From NCBI GenBank assembly GCA_010909165.1, contig VJWM01000106.1, forward strand, positions 620,001 through 684,000: a stretch of 64,000 bases of DNA, in the 5' to 3' direction. Positions 22,976 to 34,060 of this stretch are shown piece after piece. The position numbers were made by a program, and so were the translations under genes. The notes under the pieces were generated by a model, which saw only the letters and a program-made list of their open reading frames with translations, did not search any database and was not told the origin of the DNA. The DNA comes from Anthoceros angustus. Lineage: Eukaryota; Streptophyta; Anthocerotopsida; Anthocerotales; Anthocerotaceae. How positions within the stretch are numbered: position 1 is the first letter of the stretch; every line of letters starts with the position of its first letter.

Positions 22976-23640
22976 TTATGGCATGGTGGTGGTTTTCGTC
23001 TCAGACGTTTTCGCCTTCGCCATTCTAATAATTAGTGGCTCTACATGTGGCTCATCCACTATGGTCTCTAAAGTAGGAGCCTTCTCTTTCTTCTGCCTTA
23101 TCCTCTTCGGTCGGCCTGCCTTATCCTCCCTTATCCTCTTCGGTCGCCCTTGCTCTTCAGGATTGGCCATCTCTAGCTAAGAGATGCTTCAACGTTGAGC
23201 TTTGATGCCACAAGTAACACCCACTTTCTAGCGAGGTGAGGCAGGCATGTAGTTAAAAGCAACAACACCATAAGACACCAGCACTAGGGATGACTCGCAG
23301 TCAGCACCTTCATTGCTGGTCTTTACTTTAGCAAGAGTCAACAAGAATACATGAGAGATCAGAGAGAGCTCTCCATCTTTGCCTAAGCTAGGCACATAAC
23401 TCTCTCCCCTCGATCTCCTCCTCACAACTCTCCTCTAGACACACTCGTGAACACTTTAGGCTCCCACAGCCTCTAGGCTCCCAAGACCTATCCTCAAAAA
23501 GAGTGTGACCCAAGTGCTAGGATCAATACTATGATAATCTCTGCAGAGCTTGCCTCATCCCTCTATATAGGGACGCCTAAAGTAACTTAACTGCCTAAAG
23601 CAAATTACCTTCCTTTATAAGCTCTAAACTAAAACCTCAC
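22976..23640 (-). mobile_element. 5' end of another LTR retroelement: LTR piece, PBS, start of gag
   Basis: On the minus strand a TATATAG motif near 23,572-23,580 is followed by about 360 bp of leader. Then comes TGGCATCAAAGCTC (23,197-23,210), which resembles the initiator-tRNA-Met binding site TGGTATCAGAGC of many plant LTR elements. An ATG soon after opens a 64-codon frame, MANPEEQGRPKRIRED, with a duplicated GRPKRIR unit. The rest of gag is absent because the fragment meets the telomeric array. It is unrelated to elements A and B. Confidence 0.45.
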
Positions 23641-24227
23641 TACCACTAGCCACATAACTTATTAGAAGAGATCTAGGGCTGTATGCCTCTCATGCATGGC
23701 TCCTTGCTGAATGAAAAATAAAAACTTATAATGAAAAATATTATTTAATTGAAATTTTATTTTTTAGTAAATAGAAGAAGAAGAAGTATATTACAATTAT
23801 CGAATAGCTTATCAAACAGAGCAGTGAGGTTAACATTGACTAGTGTATCCCGCCTACTACATTAGCGAGATGAGTGTATAAAAGATCACCCAGATTATGC
23901 CAAAGCCTCTCCTATATATGCTTTTGGGCTTCGGAGTAGGAGTGGGAGTAAGAGAGTCCCGAATTCCCTCCTGGTCGTGGTGAGGGCATAAAGTTTGTGG
24001 CGTGTTCAAAGTGGTAACGTTTGGTTTGCAGCAGTCGAGCGCACATGGCGGGGGATGAGGTGTATTCAGAGGGGGCGGTGGAGTGGTCTAGCGCGTTGGA
24101 CTGCACACAGCCGAGTGGAAACAAAATCTGGCCCGACGTCCCAAGAGACTCGTGTACTTGCTCCAGAGAGCTGTCGTTTTACCTATATGTCGTGCAGACG
24201 CCTGCAGCCGATCCGGAGGAGCCGGAC

Positions 24228-25610
24228 ATGGACCTGGATCCGGAATTGTGGAGCAGGTTACCTCGCGAGCTTGTGGAGTATATGCTGGCAGGCACCTCGG
24301 CCTCCGCGAGAGCCCGGTTCCTCTCGGTGAGCAAGGACTGGCGGGCTCTCAGGTCCAACGCTTGGTTTAAGAAGCAGGCGCGAGGAGCAGCAAGAGAGGG
24401 ACCCAAGTATGGCGTACATCAGGAGCCCGTATGCGCCGTGGAGTACATGTGTGACTGCATGGGTCGGGCTGATGGCAAGTCGGCGACGTCGATCGCCCGC
24501 CGGTGCAAGAGCATGGGACGCGGCCCGCCCACCAAGGTCTCCGTCGAGTTTCTGCCTCCCAAGTACCGCGACGCGTCAAGCGTTCGGTGGGCGGCCAAGA
24601 ACGGGCTCATCCTGATCCAGGCCATGCATGGCCGGGTGGGCCGCTCTGTTATCATTGGCATCTGCGTAGTGAACTTGTTCACCAAGGAGTGGGAGGAGGT
24701 CACTGTGGAGGATCCCCGGAATATTTGGTCTCACCGGGTCGACGTGCTGGATGTGGTGGAGTCTTCAACCCGCGGGAGCGGCCATTGGGACCTGGCTATC
24801 TTGAGCTTCCCCAATAATGATAACACGCGGCCCCTGGGTTTCTATTCCTCCGGATCCGCTGGCAACGTTGCAATTGGTGGTCCGTGGCTGATGAAACCTG
24901 TCTACGATCGTGCGGGTAGACATCGGGATTTGCCAGTCGACGTCAACCCCGGGTACGCAGTGTCCAACGGCACGCTAGTGGTAGGGAGCGGGAGCAGCGT
25001 CAGTGTCTACCGTTCAGGGGATCCGGATCCCGAGCCAGCTCAGGCTCAGGCTCAGGCTCAGGCTGGTGTACAGGTGCCGAGGACCATACTTGTAAATGTG
25101 GGGCCAGGTCCATGGAAGGGAGTTCGGCGAGACAAGATTTTCGGCCACGGCGGGGACTTCTACCTGTGCAGCTCTGAAGCGAGGATTTTGCGTTGGTCTC
25201 TGAGCAGCCCGGTGCATCCGGAGGGAACATATGGCCTCTCCATTCGGAAGCTAAACCAGGAGACGCTCATGTGGGAGCCTCAGGGACTTGCAGGTCATGG
25301 TGCGGGCGACAGGGTGGATGAGCAGGAAGCACAGGACCGAGTAAGCATGGCCCGCTTCGACAACAACGTGTATCATGAGTTTCGCTTTCTTGGGAGATCC
25401 TACACCCTGAATCACCGTCACAATGTGGTCATGGTAGCGGGAGGGCGCGTCTACGTCTCTGTTTATGGACCTTGTTACCAGCACGTGGTTTGTTACAACT
25501 TGGCGGACGGCGCGTGGAGCGATGTATTGAGGCATCTGGAACCCGATGCTTGGAACCGGAAGTCTTCTCCTCTGCAGCTTCTCAGTCCTCAGACCGGGTT
25601 CGATGTTTAA
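24228..25610 (+). CDS. F-box protein
   Basis: A likely substrate-recognition subunit of an SCF ubiquitin ligase. The N-terminus, LWSRLPRELVEYMLA then ARFLSVSKDWRALRSN, matches the F-box consensus (LPxxLxxxIL...RxxxVxKxWRxL) at about residues 6-48, the part that binds SKP1. The remaining roughly 400 residues have spaced W/G-rich segments compatible with a kelch- or beta-propeller-like substrate domain, but I cannot assign one. The frame is open upstream to an ATG at 24,021. I chose the ATG at 24,228 because the F-box then sits at the N-terminus as usual and the extra 69 residues look non-coding. Single exon, 460 aa. A short QAQAQAQA run lies near residue 270. Confidence 0.75.
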   Translation: MDLDPELWSRLPRELVEYMLAGTSASARARFLSVSKDWRALRSNAWFKKQARGAAREGPKYGVHQEPVCAVEYMCDCMGRADGKSATSIARRCKSMGRGPPTKVSVEFLPPKYRDASSVRWAAKNGLILIQAMHGRVGRSVIIGICVVNLFTKEWEEVTVEDPRNIWSHRVDVLDVVESSTRGSGHWDLAILSFPNNDNTRPLGFYSSGSAGNVAIGGPWLMKPVYDRAGRHRDLPVDVNPGYAVSNGTLVVGSGSSVSVYRSGDPDPEPAQAQAQAQAGVQVPRTILVNVGPGPWKGVRRDKIFGHGGDFYLCSSEARILRWSLSSPVHPEGTYGLSIRKLNQETLMWEPQGLAGHGAGDRVDEQEAQDRVSMARFDNNVYHEFRFLGRSYTLNHRHNVVMVAGGRVYVSVYGPCYQHVVCYNLADGAWSDVLRHLEPDAWNRKSSPLQLLSPQTGFDV

Positions 25611-25991
25611 TCGAGAGCTAATGTTAGACTCAAAGGTGTAGGGTGTTTCATGTGTAGTACTCAAAGCCGCCAGGAATTGGGGTGCACATACACATGCCAT
25701 GAGAACTCCACAGTTAAGCGCCCCGCACGGCGGATCAACGCTGGGATGGGGAACCATTCAGCCCGGTTGGGTAAATATGAGATGTCTTAGATTAGAGTCG
25801 CAATCGCCCCAGTTCACCTGGGCGCGCTGGCCTCCCTCGTGTGTGGTCTCGGCGCGAGATTACCCCTACTGTATCTCCCTCGTATCGGGCGGTGTATAGT
25901 GCAGGCCTACTGAAGGGACTCTCCATGAAAGCCAAGGATCCTGTAGATGACGTATGCCCCGAAAGGAGGAGCAATCCCGAGTACTAGCTAG

Positions 25992-26309
25992 TCAAATTGA
26001 AGGAACGATGTCTACCCGATGTCTAGATCTCTGCAGTGAGGTTTCAGCTTCCTTCGGGCTCACCTCCAATATCTTATCGGCACTCTTCAGGGCCGCCTTG
26101 TAATTTCTGAAGCTCAAACATGCCTCAACTTTGCTACCATACACGGTGATAAGTTTGCGTTTCATTTCGGGTGCATGATCGGTCCGCGGGATCCTCTCGA
26201 GGACTTGGGCACTTAGGGTGTAGAAAGTAGCTGCCCGAGTCCAGTCTAGGAAATTGAATGTTTCCTTCAACACAGTTTCTCCCCGCAAGAAACCATAAGC
26301 AGATGCCAT
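25992..26309 (-). pseudogene. TPR-like gene fragment
   Basis: The minus strand encodes about 90 residues that read as paired helices: KRKLITVYGSKVEACLSFRN then YKAALKSADKILEVSP. The second resembles a tetratricopeptide repeat. The frame loses sense after SPKEAE, and sequence upstream (to about 26,400) has short coding-like bits with stops. No intact gene model can be built, so it is a remnant or an exon of an unresolved gene. I do not recognise the parent protein. Confidence 0.4.
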
Positions 26310-26954
26310 CTGGATGTAGATCCTTCACTTTCTGGTGGCCTTAAAAATCCCGGCTGCACTCTCAAGTAAAATCCTCTCGTGGATTGGCACTATGTCTGCA
26401 AGGTTAGCAACCCTCCAGCTTTTCGAATTTAGGTTCTGTAATCGCCACTTCCATACCCTCCGGATACCTGATCCAGACATCCAACTCGCTTGCCTCATAG
26501 TTCAGTGATGTGTTGGAGGAATACCAAAAGAAGGACTTCACAAATTAAACCAAATAGATTGGGGTTAAAACTGATCAGTACTTTGGCCTTGTGCTTTACC
26601 TATCATCTGGTCAAGGATGGTTTGGAATTGTGCTTCCCATCATGTGCATGACTGTCCTCCGAATCCGGGTGCAGGGGTTCTTCCGATGTCAGACTCTTCA
26701 GGTGTCTACCGTGAACTGAAGGGGAACTGCCATGACTCTTCAGGTGTCTCCCATAACATGACCCGCCGTCTGCTTGAGCAAGATGCTCTTCATTTGGTGT
26801 ACAAAGTATTTGCCAAGCAGCATATTGCAAATGACACACCAGGGAATTCACCTCGGGCACAACCAGCAACTAGGGTTACTCTGCCAGCATTTTCAGACCA
26901 AGGAGCTGTGACTGATGAGAACACACATTCAGGCCCGGGATGGGATGCTTCTTA

Positions 26955-29762
26955 TTATCCAACAACAAAACTGTGCACCTGTCCGCCCATGTCTGTCCAC
27001 CAGCTTTGGCCTGGCTGTTTCCAGGCCCCGGTCCTGCTTCTTCTAGCCTGCATCTCGCGTGCCTGCTCCCACATCTCGGCACCCAAGTATATGTTCGACA
27101 TCAACACATAGGCTGCAGCATCCTTCTTGTCTAGCTTCACTGCTTCATGGAAAGCGAAGCGTCCCACCTCCACGTTGCTCCACTTTTGGCAGGCACCCAA
27201 GAGAGTGTGCCAAATCGCAGCATTTGGCAGCACAGGCATTGTTGTTACCAAACCCAGTGCCTTGTCCAATTGTCCTGCACGACCCAGCAGACCCACCATG
27301 CATGTGTAGTGATCCACCGTGGGAGTGATGCCATACTGTCGGCTCATGGACTCGAAGTACTCTCGCCCCTTGTTCACTAGCCCTGTGTGACTGCATACTG
27401 TTAGTACGCTAAGGAATGTGACGTCATCTGGATGTATGCCGTCCTCTCGCATTCTGAGAACCGAGTCAAAAGCCTTTTCACTGTCTCCTTGACGGATGTA
27501 TCCTGCGATCAGGGCATTCCACATGACAATGTCTCTCTCACGGAGTGCCTCAAACACCTGCTTTGCATCTTCCATACTGCCACACTTTCCGTACATGTTA
27601 ATAAGACTGCGGGCTACAAGTGCATCAGCTTCAAGTTGTTGTTCCTTGATCTGCGCATGAATCTGTCTTCCAATATGCAGAGCTGCTACACTTGAGCAAG
27701 CGTGAAGTAGGCACACAAATATCCCGGCATTAGGTGCAACTAGTTCTTCTTCTTGCATGGCCCTGTAAAGACGAAGGGCACCCTGTCCCATGCCCTGTTG
27801 GGAGTATCCTGCTATCATGGCACTCCATGTGACCAAATCCTTTTGAGGAAGCTTATCGAACACTCTTTCAGCATCTTCCAGACTGCCACATTTGGCATAC
27901 ATGTTCACCAAGCTGCTGCCTACAAACACATGAGCCTGCAGTCCTTGTTCTCTGATGTGCGCATGAAGTTGCCTTCCCTCCTCCAAAGCAGCAGTGCCTA
28001 CACTCGCACATGCCTGCAGGAGGGACACAAATGTCATTGAATTGGGTGCAGCCAGACCTTCCTGCTGCATAGCAGTAAAAAGATGCAGGGCTTCCAGCCC
28101 CATGCCTTGCTGGGAATACCCTGCTATCATGGCATTCCACGTCACCACATCTTTGCGGGGAAGTCTGTCAAATACATCCTGAGCATCCTCTATGCTGCCG
28201 CACTTTGCAAGCATGTTTACTAAGCTGTTGGCTACAAACAAATCTGTCTGAAGCCCTTGTTGTCTAATTTGCGAATAAAGCAACTTCCCATTCTCCAAAG
28301 CCGAGGTGCCTGCACTTGCACACGCCTGAAGGAGGCACACAAATGTCACAGAATTTGGTGTAGCCATGCATCCTTCTTGCATAGCTTTATACAGACGAAG
28401 GGCTTCCTGCCCCATGCCCTGCTGGGAATATCCTGCTATCATGGCACTCCACGTCACCACGTTCTTTTGACTAAGCCCGTTGAACAGGTCCCTAGCGTCC
28501 TCTAGGCTCCCACATTTTGCATACATGTCTACCAAGCTGCTAGCGACAAACTCATCAACTTCAAGCCCTTGTTCTTTGATTTGGGCATGAAGCTGCTTCC
28601 CCATTTCCAAGGCAGCATTGCCAACACTAGCACATGCCTGTAAAAGGCACACAAATGTCACAGAGTCTGGAGCAACAATTCCTTCGTTTCGCATAGCCCT
28701 GTAAAGATCAAAGGCCTCCTGCCCCATGCCCTGCAGGGAATACCCTCCTATCATGGCATTCCACGTCAGAACATTCTTTTTAACAAGTCCATCAAACACA
28801 ACCTTGGCATCCTCCAGGCTGCCACACTTGGCGTACATGTTTACCAGGCTCCCGGCCACAACCACATCAGCCTGATGTCCTCGCTTTCTGATCTGTGCAT
28901 GGAGCTGTTTCCCCGTCTCCAAAGCCATGGTGCCCAAACCTGCACATGCCTGGAGGAGGGACACAAAAGTCACAGAGTTGGGTGCAGTCATGCCTTCCTG
29001 TTGCATAGAACTGTAAAGGCGAAGAGATTCCTCGCCAATGCCCTTCTGAGAATATCCTGCTATAATGGCATTCCAAGTCACGACATCTTTCTGAGGAATC
29101 CCGTCAAACACTCTCCGAGCATCTTCCAAGCTGCCACACTTGGCATACATGTCCACCAAGCAACTACATACAAACAAATCAGGCTCAACGCCACTAGTCA
29201 ACACATCAGCATGGACCTTCTGCCCAGATTTCAAGTCTGCTCCCCTCCCACAAGCCTGAAGCGCTGCCACAAACACATGCCCATTTGGCTTCACAGTTGA
29301 GCGACGCATCTGATGATACAGTTGTATAGCCTGCTTAGCTTGTCCTTGTTTAACATGCGCAGAGATTATGGCGCACCACGTGATGGCATCTGGATTGGGA
29401 ACCATTTTGAACACATCCGTAGCTTCCTGCAACCTGGCATGGGAAGCATACATTCGAAGGATGTGATTGCACAAAAACGTGTCCGACTCATACCCCTTCC
29501 TCACGGTGAGAGCATGAACACGGCGACCAAGAGGCAGATCCTTATGAGTCACACATACGTTTAGGACCATATAACAGCAATCTTTGGACACGTTACGGTC
29601 ATTGTGAACCAGAATTCCAAGAGCCTCGACTGCTTCACTGAGCAGCCCAGTGCTGCATAGTTTGCTCACGATTTGCGCAGTTACGGTACTTTGGCATCCT
29701 GCAAGCCCACCATGATCCGCCACACTCGAGTTGGATGCAGGGACACAGGGACCCATCTGCAT
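26955..29762 (-). CDS. PLS-class pentatricopeptide repeat protein ending in E/E+ domains
   Basis: A single-exon gene of 935 codons, expected to act as a sequence-specific RNA-binding factor in chloroplasts or mitochondria, usually in C-to-U editing. From about residue 50 it is built of P-L-S triplets with hallmarks such as DMYAKCGSLEDARRVFDGIP and VVTWNAIIAGYSQ, roughly eight triplets. Five central triplets of about 100 residues are strikingly alike (YSQQGMGQEALRLY), implying recent internal duplication. The C-terminus has the E motif (MVGLLGRAGQLDKAL ... LLGACQKWSNVEVGRFAF) and E+ (WKQPGQSWW ... VHSFVVG). It stops exactly where a DYW protein would continue; see the finding on the frame break. 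I cannot see an obvious transit peptide in the first 40 residues. Confidence 0.9.
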   Translation of the reverse strand: MQMGPCVPASNSSVADHGGLAGCQSTVTAQIVSKLCSTGLLSEAVEALGILVHNDRNVSKDCCYMVLNVCVTHKDLPLGRRVHALTVRKGYESDTFLCNHILRMYASHARLQEATDVFKMVPNPDAITWCAIISAHVKQGQAKQAIQLYHQMRRSTVKPNGHVFVAALQACGRGADLKSGQKVHADVLTSGVEPDLFVCSCLVDMYAKCGSLEDARRVFDGIPQKDVVTWNAIIAGYSQKGIGEESLRLYSSMQQEGMTAPNSVTFVSLLQACAGLGTMALETGKQLHAQIRKRGHQADVVVAGSLVNMYAKCGSLEDAKVVFDGLVKKNVLTWNAMIGGYSLQGMGQEAFDLYRAMRNEGIVAPDSVTFVCLLQACASVGNAALEMGKQLHAQIKEQGLEVDEFVASSLVDMYAKCGSLEDARDLFNGLSQKNVVTWSAMIAGYSQQGMGQEALRLYKAMQEGCMATPNSVTFVCLLQACASAGTSALENGKLLYSQIRQQGLQTDLFVANSLVNMLAKCGSIEDAQDVFDRLPRKDVVTWNAMIAGYSQQGMGLEALHLFTAMQQEGLAAPNSMTFVSLLQACASVGTAALEEGRQLHAHIREQGLQAHVFVGSSLVNMYAKCGSLEDAERVFDKLPQKDLVTWSAMIAGYSQQGMGQGALRLYRAMQEEELVAPNAGIFVCLLHACSSVAALHIGRQIHAQIKEQQLEADALVARSLINMYGKCGSMEDAKQVFEALRERDIVMWNALIAGYIRQGDSEKAFDSVLRMREDGIHPDDVTFLSVLTVCSHTGLVNKGREYFESMSRQYGITPTVDHYTCMVGLLGRAGQLDKALGLVTTMPVLPNAAIWHTLLGACQKWSNVEVGRFAFHEAVKLDKKDAAAYVLMSNIYLGAEMWEQAREMQARRSRTGAWKQPGQSWWTDMGGQVHSFVVG

Positions 29763-30316
29763 ATCCCTGTGCCAGAAGCGTTTCTTGTCATACCACCAAA
29801 TGTGCGGTCCAGATAGAAATGTTGCGAGAAACGCTCCCGGCCACCATCCCTCCTGGAAGATGCATTAACAGCTGCACAACCTCGTGCACTGCCTGCCTTT
29901 CTTGCAAATGTGCGGCGCTTCACGGCTTCGTTGTTTGTGAACGATTCAGTCCTTGAATTCAACTCAGCCATGCCTGTCTGGAGCCAGAAGGCGGCTGGAC
30001 CTTTGGAACGCTATAGATGCAAAGGACACCACCCCTCCGCTGAGCACTGCGGGAAAACAAGCGGGAAATGTAACAACTTCGCCACAAGCATACAAACGCA
30101 TGTTGCCCCCATGTTTTCCCCATATTTGCCCCAGTGCCCAGCAAAGGGGTGAGCATAAAAGGATGTTCACATAGCAGTACAGGTTAACAAAAGTCCTTTC
30201 CTGCGCCAGGCTACTGTCCTCGCTGCAGGAGTCTGGAATTGGTATTTAAACACCAGCGACCCACACACTTTGCACGCGTGCATGCGCCTGGGAGCCATGT
30301 AGAGGATGCAGTTTTG

Positions 30317-32127
30317 ATGTGGGCGATTCCTCCCACCCCCATTCCTATCGGCAAGAGCCTGATGGGAGCTGAGGAGTACGCAGTTCTAGGCCATTACTGC
30401 CTGACCAAATGGACTTCCGTAGGGCTGTGCGCAAGCTTGGCAATCCTGTTCGTGCTGCTTCTGTACCTAATGCCAGTCATCCTCAATTTGCCGCCTCCGC
30501 GTCGTGTGGAGGAACACTTGCTGCGGCGGTTTGCATGTGCGCTACTTGCATCTCTGCTTTCTGCTCTGGTTTGCGGGTCTTTCCTTCAGGTAAGATTGCA
30601 TTGCACCTGGAGGGCTTGGTATGAGGTTTGCTTGTTGCTGCTGGGAGCTGAAGCTGTTTACGATCTTGTACCTGGCTGTTTCCGCTCTTGTTGTTGTGCA
30701 GTGGGAAGGGAATTGGAGGACAGACCTGGTCACGAAGCTGGGGGCTTTCGGATTGCGGCTTGACAATTTGGTGAGAAGGATGGGTGTTGCTTTGTAGTGT
30801 AGCGTTGGTTTTCTGACCTAAAGGACAGGGCTGTAGGTTCTCTGCAACCTTATTGATGTCATACTGTTGGTCCCAGATGATACACTTTCGCGCCTAATGC
30901 GAGGCCCTTCATGTCATGAAATAGGGGCAGGCAGTAATTTTTCCTCTCCTTCTGACCATCATCCTGTACCTGGGCCCGCTAGTGATGACCGTCCTTGATG
31001 AACGTTGTGAGGTTTATCCAGCAGAGTCTTTCAGGGGCCCCCTTGCATGGCTAGGAAGAACTTGCTCAAACCTCCTTATTGGGCTGAGGTACAGCGTGAC
31101 AGATGTGACATGGTGGCGAAATTATGTGGTGGTAGTTACTTTGGCCCATTGCTGTTGTACATGGCGTATGTTGCTCTCAGTTTAGATTTGTAGTAAACTT
31201 TGTTGGTACGTTTGTAGGCACCACTTTCGGAGGAGTTTGTGTTCCGAGCGTGCATGATCCCGCTCTTGTTGTGTGGGGGCTTTTCCACTCTCGTGATCAT
31301 TTTCCTGTGCCCTCTTTTCTTCAGCTCAGGTGAAACTCTCGCTGTCTGTTGCATACACTAGTTCCTTACATTTGCAGAGAGGATGACGAGGACTCCTTGT
31401 TATGCTCCATTGCTGCAGCTCATTTGCATCATTTTGGAGAGCTAGTGTATAAACAGAGATACGCGAAAGGAGATGCGGCACTCATAACTGGTGGGTCTCC
31501 GTTTGTAGAAGTTCAGGTCAATTCCAGTAATCTAGCCTGCTGTAGGCGACCCATAACAGGTTAATTCAGGAAAAGGATCAGTCAGAAGTGATGTCGTCCT
31601 CAGTTGGTGGACCTTAACCTCTGTGATCCTGTCTGCAGCCGTTCAGTTTGTTTACACCAATGTCTTTGGCTGGTATGCCACGTTCTGGTACTTGAGAACA
31701 GGTGACTACGATTGTTTCCATCTTCTCTTCCCAGCTTCTTCAGTCATACCAAGGCTTATTTGCAAGAAATCCCTATTAACTGGTGTGCTTTGCAGGGCAT
31801 CTCCTTGCACCGGTGGTGGCACACGTATTTTGCAATTTCATGGGTGTACCAGACCTGGCGGGTGGTCTGTGCTCAAAAAACAAGGGTAGGTCCCGGCCTC
31901 CTGACCTTACCCATCTGAATCTGTGACAGGGTGTCTACATTCTAAATTCCGGATTGCTCCTCCTTTTTTGTTCTGCAGTGGTCCCTCTTTCCTTTGTAGC
32001 AGGCTTAGGTTGCTTTGCGCTACTGCTTGGTCCCGCCTCTGCACCAACTTTGTACAACGAAGCAGTGCAGGAATGCCGTTGTTGGCTTGGTTATTGTAGG
32101 TACCTGAAGGAACATTCTATTCCATGA
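30317..32127 (+). CDS. RCE1: CAAX prenyl protease 2 (RCE1/FACE2), ER membrane
   Basis: An intramembrane protease that removes the -AAX tripeptide from prenylated CAAX proteins at the ER, before carboxyl methylation. Eight exons join in frame: to 30,589; 30,702-30,770; 30,931-31,131; 31,218-31,329; 31,419-31,490; 31,639-31,701; 31,796-31,885; 31,979-32,127. Exon 4 carries the catalytic [12 protein letters not shown] (EExxxR). Exon 5 has AHLHHFGE and exon 7 has [11 protein letters not shown], the two conserved His/Asn motifs. Several hydrophobic segments fit a multi-pass protein. The ATG at 30,317 gives 342 aa; an upstream in-frame ATG at 30,239 would give 368, and 30,362 is also possible. It diverges from the PPR gene across about 0.5 kb. 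Confidence 0.93.
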
Positions 32128-32449
32128 ACTAGTTCGTGTACACGTTGCCTTTATTTATAATAACCGAAGTTCTAGTCGCATGGACGAAGAGCGGAGAAAG
32201 TTGCGGCAGATTTTGTCGCTAGAGGCAGAAAATTGCCGTGCGTTTATGTCGACGAATACACGACATGTTTGCACATTCTGCAACCTCTCAGCTACAGATT
32301 CCTCGCGACAAAATATTAAGCGGAGTATAATTTTTTTCTCCACATGCGACACCTCTTCTATTCCTGTTGTACACAAAAGCAGTGGACAAAGATCCTCAAG
32401 GATGTTGAAGAAAAAATGGCTTTACATACAATCGTCACAAGGTAACCGT

Positions 32450-33522
32450 CTACGACCACCAGGGCTCTTCGCCTGTCCTGAAGTCGGTTTCAACCCAGGG
32501 TGACAGAACCACCTTATCGTCGACGATGTCACAGTGAGCCAGCGCCAGCGACTGCAAACAGGGACGAGAAAAAGTTCAAGGTCATGAGCCTAGGATTCGG
32601 CAAAGCAAGAACTATAGGTGTGGACAAGGGCCTCCTCTTCTTACCAGGGGAGCAGGTCCTCGGACAACCTTGCCCTGGTTGTTGTACTGCGACCCGTGGC
32701 AAGGGCAGATGAACTTCTTCTCTGCTACATTGTATGGCACAACGCATCCCAAGTGAGTGCAAACGGCGTTCACACCGAAGGTGGCGAGAGTACCGTCGTT
32801 CTCGACCACCAAATAGGTCGGGTCACCCTGGCAAGCAGAAGCGGCGGCACCGAATTACGCCCGGTCGCGATGTGTTACAAAGTAACGTCCATGACACGAA
32901 GCTGGAAACGACCTCCCGCTCACCTTCAAACCTTGACTGAGAGTCCTGTCACCAGGACCGTGCGTGCTCAACCACGCGGCTGCGGTGATGTCGTTGCCGA
33001 GAGCATCCTTGGCGACCAACCCGGCGCCACCGCCACCCGAGCTGAGATAGAAAACACACAAGCGTCCAGTCCTTCAAACTCCGTCCTTACATGCTCGAGG
33101 ACCGAATTGCAGCAAATGCAGGAGAGACCTCACTCACCTCGGGGGCACAAGGAAGTAGAGGAAGGGACCGAGGAGTCCGGCGCCGGGAAGCGACACGGCA
33201 CCGAGCAAGAGCAAGTTCATCAGGTTCCGCTTCCCCATGTCCGGCACCCGGGCAGGGACTGCAGAGCAGACGATCCTCGACCCTTGCTTACTCTTAAATG
33301 AGGAGTTTTTCAGGGGAGCGAAGGCCAGTGCTTGAGTGGAGGCGGACACTCCATTGCTTGAAGATGCTACCTGGACAAAGGACACAAACGGGCAAAGCGT
33401 CATCAATTCCAAACGCCAGTTCAAACCACACGCTCACTCCTCCATGGCATGAGTTCCGTTTGCACCTTGAGCGCAGCTGGAGAGGCCGCAACTCCCGCCA
33501 CAGCGCTGGAAACGGCGGCCAT
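32450..33522 (-). CDS. petC: Rieske iron-sulfur protein of the cytochrome b6f complex, chloroplast precursor
   Basis: Nuclear-encoded thylakoid subunit that passes electrons from plastoquinol to cytochrome f. Five exons join in frame: 33,522-33,466; 33,370-33,138; 33,041-32,924; 32,827-32,645; 32,551-32,450, giving 230 aa, close to the usual length. A Ser/Ala-rich transit peptide (about residues 1-52) precedes [18 protein letters not shown] and a membrane helix ending FLYFLVPP. A Gly-rich hinge follows, then the soluble domain. The 2Fe-2S ligands are C159-T-H161 with C164 (CTHLGC), and C177, C179 and H180 (CPCHGS); all are present. It converges with RCE1, with about 320 bp between stop codons. 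Confidence 0.97.
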
Positions 33523-34060
33523 GGCTAGGTGTTGCGATTGCTCCTTGCTTCTACGTATGGCTTCGCTATGCAACTGCGAGGAATGCAGCTAGCGGGGCAG
33601 CGGCAGATGGGAATGATTTGACAGGCCCGGACGCGAGCGCGTGGAGGGAAAGAGGAGAAGCATGAGGACCACAGGCCTGGAGCGAGCGCTATCCCTCATC
33701 CTCCCCGACACCGTCCGATGAGGACTCATCCACGGTCGTAGTCGCGCACCGGCGTGTGCTTTTCTATTTTCTAAAATCCACATTGGTCGCACACATACTT
33801 AAGTTTCCAATAGGTGAGTAAACACGGGACTCCAGGCGGTAGCTTTCTACAGTACATACAGTATATAGAGCGGTAAGGTATCTTCGTCCAGGCCTTTACA
33901 GCATACATACATGTGAAATCGGCAACCTGAAAGGTCCCAGCGCAACCATTACCAGTTTTAGTACGTATAGGTAGTAGCCCTCTAGATTAGATACTTTGAC
34001 AAGGAAGATACAGAGCTTGAATTCCCGGACTTGTCAACTCTTTTTTGTGGCATTTGGGTA

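Noticed and set aside
24075-24125. tRNA-like A-box (tggtctagcgcgttggac) ahead of the F-box gene
   Set aside because: No B-box or cloverleaf could be folded downstream; it could be a decayed SINE head, but one short match does not support a call.
25790-25900. Possible rRNA-like stretch (cgggcggtgtata)
   Set aside because: Beyond a short resemblance to the small-subunit rRNA end, the flanks do not match rRNA as I know it.
26617-27111. 164-codon plus-strand ORF overlapping the PPR 3' end
   Set aside because: It runs antisense to the PPR gene and its downstream region and has no recognisable domain.
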